Shown here: positions 11,068-21,330 of the stretch, piece after piece
Position numbering within the stretch: position 1 is the first letter of the stretch
Layout of the letters: every line of letters begins with the position of its first letter
NCBI GenBank assembly: GCA_020746995.1
Contig: JAGPXD010000006.1
Location: 2,294,001-2,358,000, forward strand
Source: Plectosphaerella cucumerina
Lineage: Eukaryota; Ascomycota; Sordariomycetes; Glomerellales; Plectosphaerellaceae
Length of the DNA: 64,000 bases
Direction of reading: 5' to 3'
Translations under genes and position numbers: made by a program
Notes under the pieces: model-generated
The model's input: the letters and a program-made list of their open reading frames with translations, nothing else
What the model was told of the DNA's origin: nothing
Databases searched by the model: none

Positions 11068-14000
11068 GGAGGCTCTCCCCGACGTTCTCCCCGACGCTCT
11101 CTTGGCTCTCTTGCTCAAGCTATCACGCCATCTTCCTCTGTCGCCACAGCATCTTGGCAAGACACGTCCCGGGTCCGTCTGTCTCGTCTGATATCTGGAC
11201 ACTACCCCTTGCCCCGGCCGGCCGACCGGCTCCGAGCTCCCGTGCTGGGCGTAGAAAATGGGCCCTCCCCAACGAGACATTGACATTGGACATGGACCTT
11301 GGCGCTTCACCCGGCCGACCATCACATTCGAACCAAACCCCGGGTCTGCCCGTCTTGCCCGTCCACCGTCCACCGTCCACACGGATCGGCTGGGATGATC
11401 CGCGAAATAAGACAATTTGCCCATCACGTCTTCTCATCTCTCTCAGATTGTGATCCGTCATCCTACCGGGATGCGGAAAGGGTTACTTGCATGCCGTCGG
11501 CCTTCGCATCGGCTGTTTTCTCATCATCATTCCGAGCCGGTCGGCAAGGCAGGGGATCAGTCCCTTGTACCCTGGTTCCAGGGGAGCACAAGCACTTGTC
11601 AGTGAGCGATCAAATCAGTCGACAATAAAACAATGTTTCACCCGCCTCGCAGGCCCTGTTGAAACATTGATGAGGCTGCGTGGGGACAGCGCGGATCTCC
11701 CCCTTCCCCCCCTGTCGGCAGCAAACCCCGACCTCCCCTCCCCACCCTAGCGCCTTCCCACCTCTGCGAGTAGCGTGGGCCATATCGGCGCTTGGCTCGA
11801 AACGGAGAATTCTCCGTCGTGCCTTCCCTGAGAGCAATGAGGCAAATGCGACGTGATTCGAGATGGGGCAAAGCACTTCAAACCTCTCTCCTCATTCCCC
11901 ATTTCCCACTGCCATCGTCATCACCAGTCGTCGTCCACCACGCGTACGGTACTACGGAGGTCAGGCCGTCGAGAGAGGCCTCAACTTTCAATCTCCCTGC
12001 CACATCCCGCTAGTCCCTATCCATCCCTCCGAGGAGATGCGTTGCTGGCCGACGACGCCGTCGCCGGGGTCACTGGTCAGTAACTTCGCAAGTAACATTG
12101 ATCCCCCGGGACAACGAACATGAGCCTGGGCCGGCATGAGGCTGCCATGCCAAGGCCAGATCCCCTCATGTCGACTTTGCTTCATGTCGTTACGAGCCAC
12201 TTCCTTCCACAAGACCACCTCGCTGACCACGACCCCAGACTCTTTCCACCGTCTCCTCACCAACGGCTCCATTCCCACCACGACCTCAAGAGACGCCCTG
12301 GGTCACCAGTCTTGATGTTCCCGTCCTCCGCCAACCGAAATCCGGGCACCGCGTTATCTGGGGCGATCAGCACGTCCGCGCACAACAAGGTTACGCCGCC
12401 TCCCATCGGCGCCGGTGCCCAGTCCAGCCCCGCGCCGCGTCTTGCGCTTTGACGCTTCTCTCCCTGATGATCCATCCATCGCCCGCGTGAAAAGGATGCC
12501 ACCTGGCCACCAAGGCATCCTCTCCGCGCCAGCCACCAGACGCAGCAGGCCCGTACCTTGCCCCTTGAGGACTGGAGCCTTCAGTTGCGCTCAGGCAGTG
12601 GGCAGCCTGGAGATAACCGGTTTCTTCTTCTGGCCGTCTGCGGCAAGCGAGCACGTGGCAATGCCACTGTCAGGGAGAACAGACATTGCATCGCGTCAGT
12701 TTGACATGTCTCTCTGCGGCCCCCTCTCCACACCCGTTTCCGGTCATCATCAACGAAGCACGAGGGGGCACACCGATGATGGCGGGGAACATCTGGCTTC
12801 TCGACGACCACAGACTTTGATCAGCCGTGACACCGACAAGGAAGGACGCGTGACCCCTCTCGCTTGAGGGGCCTCCTCCCCGACTCTCGACCCTGGCCAA
12901 CGTGGCTGCTTCCCACATGTTGGTGCCGAAAGCCAGGAACTCCTGACGCCTGGGTGCCCAGTCGGATGCTGTCCCCAGCTCGCTAGCGGCCCCCCTTTCC
13001 CCCTCGCTGCCTTTGTGCCCACTGCCCGGCCTCTGCCTCCCGCTGCAGAGACCAAAGTCGCGGAACCTGCTTGGCGCCTCTTGGCGATCGTGGCCTGCTG
13101 CCTGGTTCTCGTTCAGCTCGCACCACGGCAGCAGCCCCGGCGGCGCACAGCTCGCGCGCCGTACCCCGCCAACTAAACACAGAGTCGGGCCGCCTTGATT
13201 CCCGCCCACCCCCTTTTTTTTTTTGATGGGTGACGACACATATCGTGGAGTCGGAAGGGGGGCAGACATCGACATCTTTCGCATGGTAGCCCCTGGACCT
13301 TGCTGCCGTGGACTCCAGATGCCCCATCCGATTTGTCTCGCGATGGGGCTTCGTAATCGTACTCACCTACACTGTGCTACGGAGTCAGCGCCGAAGGACG
13401 TCGTCAACTTCGAGGTCACAGTGCAAGCGGGCCTGGAGCCTGGATGAGGTCTCTGATGTGCCAAGGCCCCCCAGGGCTAACGCTATCAAAATTCTGCCCC
13501 CGGCTCGTTCAATCAAGAAGATAAGACGATTGGTAGCTGCGGAGCGCTGATGAGGGTTCCGGGACCGCTACCCAGTCCTCCGGCCGGTGATCGAGACAAG
13601 CCCCTCCCAGGGTTGGCTGGGCCAGCCGAGCCATCCAGCTTCGCTGAAAGGGGGCGGAGTGGGCGGCAGCTTGCGAGTTGTGACGCGGTTACTGACAGCA
13701 GCCGAGTGCAGGTACTTTTAACCAGGTCTACGGAAGTATTTCTTCCGTTGCATCGAGGCCATGGTTACACGAAACCGTTAGATCGGTCATGGCGTATTAT
13801 CGGAAACCAACCACTGCCTCCGAGAGAAGCGGACGGATCTGCCAAGGCCGGACTCGGGGCGAGCACGGCGATGAACTCGGGGTGGGACAAGATGGGGTCG
13901 CGCAGGACCACCGACTCGGGGTGGCACAGCATTCCGTTGCATGACGACTCGACCTCTGCCTCCCAGCTCGCCAAGGATGTATGGGATTTCGTGCTTGTCG

Positions 14001-15706
14001 ACGTGGTCGTTCCCTCAAATTTCGCGCACTTGTACGATACTCCAGGACCCAGAAAAGACCCGGAAGTGCTGGCCCCTGGAGCCTGGCTCAAGCGAGCGAG
14101 GTCGCCGACGTGCCGCCCCGGATCGACCACACCGCGCTACCGGCTTACTAGCAAGTTACTACTTACACACAGAACCGACGCCGCGGCCGATCTGCCTCGA
14201 GAACCCTGTTCTAGAAGGGTTCCCGAACGATCGCTTCCCTCCCACACCACCCTCCTTCATCTCAGGCTTGTCGAGTCATTCCCGCGCTGGCTGTGTCTGC
14301 GTGATTCATGCGGGCATCATGATCGCCACGGCGGACTTATCTCGCCTGTTCTTGACGTGCCGAGGAACATACACGGAGTGTGGCAGATCCACCAAACTAC
14401 GCGACCTATTGCCAAACACAGGATGCAACTCCGGACCGTTGAGCATCCTTTGGGGGAAGCGGCGATCATGGACCGTGAGCCACGGGCGGTGCACACCCAA
14501 CCGCGCAGATCTCCCATGCACGTCAACGGCATATTGGATGGCCAACATGTGGCAGAGCGGCACGTACTGCCGAGGTGTTGCAAACCATCACTAATCAGAG
14601 GGTCTGCGGCGCCTCGACCCAGTTGTCCTTTCGATGAGAAGTGCTGCTCATCTGCCGGGCCCTCCGTTGAGTTCATCCCCGCCAGGAAGGCACACCTGGA
14701 TGATTAGCGCCGGACATCAAACTGGCGCGAACTCGTGGCCTATTCGTACTGCAGTCTTCCCACCCACCGGTTGACGTCTGGGCCGGCCGAGATGGGCAGG
14801 AGAGGCAAGGACCTTCAACCTGCTGCCCTTGTCCTTCCTTCGAGTACCTCCAATGTCTCCACCCACGCACTCTTTCGGAGACCGACCGCCTGACGTCCGT
14901 CAACTGAGTGCACGAGTCGTGCTATGTCCAGCGCACCGGTGAGGGGGCCGCGCGATCACACCCTCCCCGAGCCCATGGAGGGAAGGGAAGTCGCGATACC
15001 CAGGGGGCGGTAAGGCGGCTGGGAGGTAGGTAGGTCGTCTGCTCGAGTCATTGCCGCGGTGCGCCCTAGCCTCTGGTCCTCCGCGGCCCCGTCTCGTCTT
15101 GGCCCTAATGATAGAACTGGCCCGTCCCGAATCGTCCCGCCCTGTTTGAGATGACGGGCACCGCGGGAGACAAAAAGTCAAAACCACGGACTCTGGAGGA
15201 GCCACCTCCGTTGTACCGCCTCGCACCGGTCCCTTGCAGGGGGGCGAGAGCGGCGCGTTGTCACTGTTATCAGGGCTCCTAAGATCCTTTGGCGCCCCCG
15301 TCCTTTCCGGAGCATCATGATGACTCGATGGATGAAACAATGGCGGTTATTGTCCGAACATGCTGGTGTTCTTTGTGATGACTTGGCACATCGGTACCGA
15401 GAGTCCAGGCCGTCCATCCTTGCTGGCGCCAGTCATCATGAATCGTTCGTGGTCACGATACCCAAACGGGTGGCGAAGTGTGGCGCCAACGTTGTGCCTT
15501 TCGCTTATTCTGATAATAGTCCGGCATGTCACGGGGAGTCTCGGCGCAGGTACCGTTCAGGGGCAGGCATGTAGTACAGTACAGTACTCGTAGAAACGAC
15601 GTGGTTTATCGGCCAGGCCGGGGTATCTGGTTCTCTAAGTAGAAGGCTTCATGTTTTTTTGTGTCCAGTAGAGGAAGAAGGGAAAAAATGAGGCTCGTCC
15701 CTCGTC

Positions 15707-16573
15707 TTAGTCCATGGACCTCCGCTTCTTGGACGCTGATGGGCATTTCGCGGCCATGTGGCCCAGGTTGCCGCACCTGTAGCACTCGATGTTGCTCTCT
15801 GTCTTTCTGGCGCCGCCGCCGGAGAGGCCTCCGCCGCTCCGGGCTGCGGATGCGCCGCCGGAGATGGACGAGAGCCGGTTGAGGTTGATTGGCTTCTTCC
15901 GCTTGTCGCGGAGGTCGCGGGCCCGTGCCGCCTCGGGGGTGACCTTTGGCGTCCTTTCTTTCTTGATCGTCTTGCGGGCGGGCGTCTGCTCCTCGGCGTC
16001 CGAGTCGTCTGATGAATCCTCGCTGGAGGAGTCGTCATCCTCGGACTCCTCACGCTTTATCGTTACTTTCTGCGTCGTGTGAGTCTTGATGCCATGCGAA
16101 CCTTCCATCACCAGGAACTTTCCACATACCTCGTCGTTCTTGCTCTTGAAGTCGCCCACCTTCCGCCTGCCTATCTTCGTTGGCTGCGCGGCGCCCTCGA
16201 CGGCGTCAACCGCATCGATGGAGCCAAAGGTCACGTACGTAACGCCCTGGGGCTTCGTCGGCCGCGCGCCGCTCGAGAAGCCGCTCAGGACCCAGGGCGT
16301 ATCGCCCAGATCGGCTTGATGCTTCGCCAGGGCGGCTTGACGGATGGCCTCTTGCTGCTTCATGGCGGCCTGGATGGCCGACTCGTCGAATGAGTGGAAC
16401 TCGCCCGTCAGCGGCGAGTCGGTCTTGCGCCGCTTGGTTGACGAAGGTTCCGACTGAGGCGAGTTCTGCGCCGATCCGGCGGCCACGGCGCGCTGCATGA
16501 ACTTCATGGTGAGGAGGCGCGATGAGATGCCCCTGCTTGGAGGGGTCTCTGGGGCGAGGTCCTTGGACGCCAT
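15707..16573 (-). CDS. Mpp6-like exosome cofactor with C-terminal CCHC zinc knuckle
   Basis: The N-terminus has ISSRLLTMKFMQRA, the signature of M-phase phosphoprotein 6 (Mpp6), an RNA-binding cofactor of the nuclear exosome that links Rrp6/exosome to Mtr4. The middle is acidic and Ser-rich (DDDSSSEDSSDDSDAEE), followed by a Lys/Arg-rich segment. The C-terminus carries one zinc knuckle, CYRCGNLGHMAAKC, which fits C-X2-C-X4-H-X4-C. Zinc knuckle plus Mpp6 motif is longer than yeast Mpp6 and suggests extra RNA contacts. A 60-bp segment at 16070-16129 has perfect intron borders (GTATGT...CAG, a CTCAC branch-like motif) but is stop-free and a multiple of three. The frame is therefore open either way: 288 residues unspliced, 268 spliced. 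The gene is divergent from NDUFS6 across 408 bp. The zinc knuckle is certain; the Mpp6 assignment is likely. Confidence 0.8.
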   Translation of the reverse strand: MASKDLAPETPPSRGISSRLLTMKFMQRAVAAGSAQNSPQSEPSSTKRRKTDSPLTGEFHSFDESAIQAAMKQQEAIRQAALAKHQADLGDTPWVLSGFSSGARPTKPQGVTYVTFGSIDAVDAVEGAAQPTKIGRRKVGDFKSKNDEVCGKFLVMEGSHGIKTHTTQKVTIKREESEDDDSSSEDSSDDSDAEEQTPARKTIKKERTPKVTPEAARARDLRDKRKKPINLNRLSSISGGASAARSGGGLSGGGARKTESNIECYRCGNLGHMAAKCPSASKKRRSMD

Positions 16574-16981
16574 TGCTGCGGTTGGCGCGGATGCGGCCGG
16601 GGAAAATGTGCCGAGTTGAAGCTTGCGTATTCGAGATATACCGGGCGTAAGTTTTCCGCCAGGTTTTCAGGCAGGTGGCGTTTGCAGATGAGATCCGTCT
16701 GTTTGATGGGAAGGAGCATCAATTCAACGTGAAGGAATTCTGCCAGGTACAAGATCTTGAAAAGTTGAAGCCACCGCCTTCCTATCTCGTTCCACAGTGG
16801 CACCCGACGTCGGAAGAAACAGCCGCCGTCACCCCGAGCCAATCACAACACAGACATTCCAATTGACTGCCGACCACCACCAAGCTCAAGCATCACCATC
16901 GACGAACTGCCACCAAGCGAACCTCCGGTCGATCCAATTTCCCCCCTCCACATTGCCCCCCTCAACCCCGATCCGGCAACA
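16574..16981. promoter_or_regulatory. Divergent promoter between the Mpp6-like gene and NDUFS6
   Basis: The 408 bp between two outward-facing start codons must hold both core promoters. The 3' part (16860-16980) is C/A-rich, as in many fungal 5' leaders on the plus side. No specific factor site is claimed. Confidence 0.5.
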
Positions 16982-17643
16982 ATGTTTCCCGCGTCGAGGC
17001 GAGCGACTTTCCAGCTCTCGCGCCAGCTGCGCGCCTTCTCCCGGCCCCTGTCCGCCACGGCCGCGCCCAGGGTGACGTCCGAGACCAACGCCGTGGCCGA
17101 GAAGAACGAGGCCGCCACGCCCCAGACGACCGACAATGCCGTGCCCGCCGAGGTGCCGCAGGCCCCGAACCGCAGCGGAATCTGGTCGCGGAGCCAGAAG
17201 CCCAGGGCCGAGGCCATGACCGGCCCCCGCTTCGAGCAGCTCAACTTTGACCTCCAGGTGCGTCCTCCTTCCAGGATATCCGGCTATGATCTCGTTGCTG
17301 ACGGCTCCTTGACTACAGCCCCAACCACACTCGGCCATGGCCCTTATCCACGAGCAGCCCGTGCGGTGGGTTCACGAGCGCGTCGTCGCCTGCGATGGTG
17401 GCGGCGGCCCGGCCGGCCACCCCCGCGTCTTCATCAACACGGACAAGCCTGAGATTACCCCCTGCGGCTACTGTGGCCTGCCCTTCGTATGTCACCCACC
17501 TACGACAGCCATCTTCGAGAGGAGCTTCTTTCTCCGGCGATTCTGCTCTGCATGGGTGAATGCAAGCTAACACCTCACAGGCCAACGAGCACAACCGAAA
17601 GCACCTCGAGTCCCTCCCCGAAACGTCGTACCCCCTCGCATGA
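16982..17643 (+). CDS. NADH:ubiquinone oxidoreductase zinc-binding subunit (NDUFS6 / 13-kDa type), mitochondrial complex I
   Basis: Accessory zinc subunit of respiratory complex I, needed for late assembly of the N-module side of the matrix arm. Exons 16982-17257, 17319-17486 and 17581-17643 (introns of 61 and 94 bp) give 168 residues ending TSYPLA. The N-terminus (MFPASRRATFQLSRQLRAFS) is Arg/Ser-rich and lacks acidic residues, as in a mitochondrial presequence. The CHCC zinc motif is complete, with exact spacing C-X8-H-X14-C-X2-C: Cys in VVACDGG, His in GHPRV, and CGYC. The family end motif GLPFANEHNRKHLE is built across the second intron, which strongly supports that splice. Start chosen as the first ATG, directly before the presequence. 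Confidence 0.95.
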
Positions 17644-18519
17644 GCGAGCGCAGCAGTATTTGTCGCGCCGGACGGTCCGACGAAACAGCGGCCAGTCCCG
17701 GGAGAAGCCACGGAAAGACGTGACGCGCGGCAAGAGGCATGGTTGCGAGCCTCGTGTACATAACGGCAGAGATGCGGCTTTTGTTCTAGATTTCCTCCAC
17801 GTTCCCCGGTTCACGTCCGAGAGGTGATGCTGCGGCGATGGCCGTCTCCCAACTCTGCGATGCTGACTGTATGTCACTTGCATCTGAGGACGACCTGTCC
17901 AAAACAGCCCCTCGGGGCTATACCCTTCATTCACTCCGGAATGTGTCACTTCTCATGGCACTTTCCGGCTCATTTTTACTGAAAGGGAGATGAATCGCTT
18001 CTGCATGACCCATCACTCACCGCGGCTCCAGTACGCATGGAGGCCGAGGTCCGTATATCGTGGTCGACATTTGTTGTGCCGAGAGGCGCTTTCTGCTACT
18101 GATGGCCTGTGACGTGCAAGCTTCGGTACACGTGTCGTTACTGATCCAGATCATTTGATACTTATCCCGGGATAAGAAGGCTGACTTCAACACACAGAGC
18201 AAGCTGAGATCGATCCTCTGATGTGCTTAGTGAGTACAGGGCTCACAACCGGTCAAGACCTCATGAAGCCAGAAGTATGATATCTCGAGACAAGTGTCTC
18301 TGTAACATACTCATCGACCAAGAGGTTCGAAAAACGGCCATTTTCCAACATCATGAGGCCATCACAGAATGTATGCTCAGGCTTCATCGACGCTCTGGCA
18401 GCAGCCGAGGTCTGACACCCACTAACTGGCTCGCGCTAAAATGCAGCCCTGCAGCCCTGCAGCACGATAGCTGACCGAATGGCTGAACTGCACAACACCG
18501 CCAAATCACCCTCCCCGCG
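17644..18519. other. Intergenic between NDUFS6 and the HET gene
   Basis: 876 bp with no gene seen. It is less GC-rich than the flanking coding DNA from about 17950 on. It should include the NDUFS6 3' UTR and the HET gene promoter. Confidence 0.5.
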
Positions 18520-20109
18520 ATGCGCCTCCTCAACGTCGATTCGAGACAGCTCGAGGAGTACACGGGCGATGTCCCCCGCTACGCAATCCTCTCGCACACG
18601 TGGGAAGACGATGAAGTCATCTTTCAAGACCTTGCGGACCCCGCTCATATCCATAAGGCCGGGTACTACAAGATCGACCAGGCATGCCGCCTTGCCAAGT
18701 CCCAGGGCCTCGACCATGTCTGGGTAGACACGTGCTGCATCGACAAGAGCAGCAGTGCCGAGCTATCTGAGGCCATCAACTCCATGTTCAGATGGTATCA
18801 TGAATCCGTCGTTTGCTACGCCTTCCTATCCGACGTGCCGCCCGACGAGTCCAAGGACCTCGACGGCCCCTACTCAGCCTACAGGGGCAGTCGGTGGTTC
18901 ACGCGCGGCTGGACGCTACAGGAACTCCTAGCCCCCACGAACGTGGGCTTTTACAACGCCGCGTGGCAATACCTCGGCGAGCGCAACAGCATGCGCGCCC
19001 TCCTCGCCGAGGTCACCGCCATCCCCGAGGCATGCTTGGGCGGCTACCACCCGGACAGCGAGTGCGCTCTCGACCTCAACGTCGCCCAACGCATGGCGTG
19101 GGCTTCATCCCGCGAGACCACACGCTTGGAAGACATGGCTTACTGCCTCATGGGTCTATTCGACGTCCACATGCCCCTTCTCTATGGTGAGGGCGACCGG
19201 GCCTTCGTCCGACTGCAACGTGAGATCCTGACCGTCCATGCCGACGAGTCTATCCTCGCTTTTGACCTGGATCTCGACAAGGCCTCGTCACGCGAGGAGC
19301 CAAACTTCAGCGCTGCCCGGGGTGCTCTCGCCCGCGGACCCCGCGAGTTTGCCCGCTGGAATACATATCAGCGCCTCTCTTTCTCCCTGCACCCGGGCCA
19401 GCTGTGGCGTCCCGGCGCAGCGCTGCAGTGGACGAACCGCGGCTTGTCCATGACGTTGCCACTATGGCGCTCGCGCGCGAACCGCCGACACGCCCTCGCG
19501 GTGCTGAGTTGCTCTGTCGGCCACCGCGTCGACCGTATGCTCGTCATACCCCTCGTTGCTGTAGGCGATAGCGAGCCCCCGACTACCTACCGGCGCCAGA
19601 AAGCCCTTCCCGCCACCGTCGGTTCCTGGCCTATCCTTCAAGAAGCCGTCCTGACAACGCTCTTCCTACAAGTCGGCGTTCGCGATGGCGGGGATGGCGG
19701 CGGGCCCGCCCCACGCCCGCAACTACGCGACGGCGCTATCGTCCTCGCCGCCCTGCCGGAGGGAGTTCGTCTCAATGTCGTGCAACAGGCCGAGTGGGAC
19801 CAGGTCCAGGTCATCCTGCCGTCCGAGTACGTCAAGCTCGTCTTTCAGACGACCATGAATCCTGCGAGTATTTGGCTGTCAGTCGTGCAGAGGGATTCGC
19901 CCGGCCCGGCGGGGGAGACGTTCGAGTATGACTTGCACGCGGCGCAAGGGTTTCAGGGGGAGACGACGGTTCATGATAGACGGAGCCTTTCGATTCGAGG
20001 GGTGCGGTATACGGCTGAGCTGCGGGATCAGATGTATCTAGGCTTCAAGGTTGCGGCGCTCTATCTCACTGCGGAGGAGGATGCCCGACCTTTAGGCGGT
20101 GGTTACTGA
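18520..20109 (+). CDS. HET-domain protein (heterokaryon incompatibility type)
   Basis: Single-exon gene, 529 residues. The N-terminal HET domain shows its three blocks: RYAILSHTWEDDEVIF near residues 20-35; then, at about residues 68-105, GLDHVWVDTCCIDKSSSAEL followed by EAINSMFRWY; and RWFTRGWTLQELLAP near 126-140. A following block with TTRLEDMAYCLMGLFDVHMP and LLYGEGDRAFVRLQ matches the extension common in HET-E-like proteins (DUF8212). HET domains are TIR-like and trigger cell death in vegetative incompatibility when linked to or partnered with an NLR sensor. No NACHT or repeat domain is attached; the C-terminal half has no family I recognise. It lies about 30 kb from the NLR-like genes of this window, so partnership is speculative. 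Confidence 0.93.
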   Translation: MRLLNVDSRQLEEYTGDVPRYAILSHTWEDDEVIFQDLADPAHIHKAGYYKIDQACRLAKSQGLDHVWVDTCCIDKSSSAELSEAINSMFRWYHESVVCYAFLSDVPPDESKDLDGPYSAYRGSRWFTRGWTLQELLAPTNVGFYNAAWQYLGERNSMRALLAEVTAIPEACLGGYHPDSECALDLNVAQRMAWASSRETTRLEDMAYCLMGLFDVHMPLLYGEGDRAFVRLQREILTVHADESILAFDLDLDKASSREEPNFSAARGALARGPREFARWNTYQRLSFSLHPGQLWRPGAALQWTNRGLSMTLPLWRSRANRRHALAVLSCSVGHRVDRMLVIPLVAVGDSEPPTTYRRQKALPATVGSWPILQEAVLTTLFLQVGVRDGGDGGGPAPRPQLRDGAIVLAALPEGVRLNVVQQAEWDQVQVILPSEYVKLVFQTTMNPASIWLSVVQRDSPGPAGETFEYDLHAAQGFQGETTVHDRRSLSIRGVRYTAELRDQMYLGFKVAALYLTAEEDARPLGGGY

Positions 20110-20209
20110 GACAATACGGCATGGTCACGACATGAGGAAGCAAACACGCCTTGATTTTTGTTCATCTCGAAAGTCACTCTGCCCGCCGCCCGCTCACACG
20201 CCCTTCACC

Positions 20210-21330
20210 TCAGTACGTAGCAGTCAGCCTCTGGACGAGGTAGTCGCCGCTGTTGATGCCGGCGTACTTCTTGTCCTCCTCCGTCGCAAATGTTCCCGGC
20301 AGCACCTCAATGTGGCTCTTGTAGTTGGGGTTGCAGAAGTATCTGGACGTTGGTCAGTACACCACCGACAAAAGAATTGCGACATAAGGGGGACTCACGC
20401 AATGCTGTACCGAGCGGGGTACTCAGCGCCCTCCTCCTCCTTCCGCGGCGGCTCCACGACGCGGTGAACGGTGCTCTTGATGGTGTCGTTACTCCAACGC
20501 GCCAGCAGATCGCCAGCGTTGACGACGACAGTGCCCTCGATGGGCGTGGCGTTGACGAATGTGCCGTTGGGGCTGCGCACCTGCAGGCCGCCACGGGCGT
20601 CCTGGAACAGGAGGGTGATGGAGCCGTAATCGCTGTGCTCGCCGGCGCGGACCTGGCCGGGGTTAATCTTGAAGACCTTGGGGTCGACGGGCGGGTAGTG
20701 CAGCAGGCGAAGGGTGTTGTCACCGTCATCGGTGAAGGTGTCGAAGAACTCCTCGTCGAGACCCATGCCGACGGCGATGGCGCGCATGACCTCCATGTGC
20801 ATGGCCTTGCACTGGGCGTGGAAGTCAAGCATGGTGGACTTGAAGCCAGGGGCGTCCTCGTCACGGGCAGGCCACTGGTTGGGGTGATCGGGGACGCCCT
20901 CGCGGCCAATCTCAAAGGTCTCCTTCAGGTCAGGGGCGGCACTGCGAATGGCCTCGATCGCCTTGACGTCGGTGAGCTGAGTGACCTTTTCACGGCCGGG
21001 GGCTGAGTAGCCGCGGTTGGCCTGCGGCGTGGTCCATCCCAGGGCGAGTTTTGCGTCGGTGGGCTGGGCGAAGAAGGTGGCCGAAGTGGCGAAGGTCTTT
21101 GCGAGCGTGGCGGGGCTGATGGCGTGGTTCTTGAGGTAGATGAAGCCGGCGGTCTGGAAGCCGTCGAGGATCTGCTTGGCTGTCTCCTTGCGCTGGACGG
21201 CGTCGCCGTTGAGGAAGGCGGAGAAGTCGATGAGCTGGGGGGAATCAGTACTTATGATATTCACCGTGTAACATGATGGGGCACTCACGGGGATGAAGAG
21301 GCCCTCCTGGCTCACTGCTGCGGAAGCCAT
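20210..21330 (-). CDS. Thymine-7-hydroxylase (thymine dioxygenase), 2-oxoglutarate/Fe(II)-dependent
   Basis: Oxidises thymine stepwise to 5-hydroxymethyluracil, 5-formyluracil and 5-carboxyuracil (isoorotate), consuming 2-oxoglutarate and O2. Exons 21289-21330, 20399-21234 and 20210-20342 (introns of 54 and 56 bp) give 336 residues. The 54-bp intron is stop-free and a multiple of three, but splicing restores the family start GLFIP-LIDFSAFL. The last intron restores ARYSIAYFCNPNYKSH and the end QRLTATY. Iron ligands are His214 and Asp216 (AGEHSDYGS) and His271 (KSTVHRVV), the same numbers as in the N. crassa enzyme; Arg190 (TLRLLHY) also aligns. Substrate-family motifs GWTTPQANRGYSAPGREK and GGLQVRSPNG are intact. 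It is divergent from the isoorotate decarboxylase gene, whose substrate it makes. Related 2OG oxygenases act on other substrates, but the residue match makes this assignment strong. Confidence 0.93.

Larger units (their letters stand above)
8001..15706. other. Long intergenic stretch without a supportable gene
   Basis: About 7.7 kb in which I find no ORF with a known domain, plausible intron structure or convincing start. The longest open frames (minus 8830-9798, plus 13550-14707) read as Arg/Pro/Ser-rich translations with no motif. Visible features are short repeats: (GGTGC)4 at about 8336-8355, a CCTGCC-rich tract near 9420-9475, a CCTCACAGA/CCAGA repeat near 10260-10290, a CT-rich microsatellite near 10990-11067, and a T11 run near 13212. 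A non-coding RNA or distal regulatory DNA is possible but nothing in the sequence shows it. Confidence 0.5.

Noticed and set aside
11310..11345. Minus-strand TGGTTCGAATG, like a tRNA B box
   Set aside because: No matching A box or cloverleaf stems upstream.
13550..14707. Open frame of 385 codons on the plus strand starting with ATG
   Set aside because: No domain or hydrophobic/charged pattern of a real protein; several overlapping frames in the same stretch are equally open, as expected at this GC content.
18520..20109. Direct functional link of the HET gene to the NLR-like pair
   Set aside because: They are separated by about 29 kb of housekeeping genes and nothing in the sequence ties them together.
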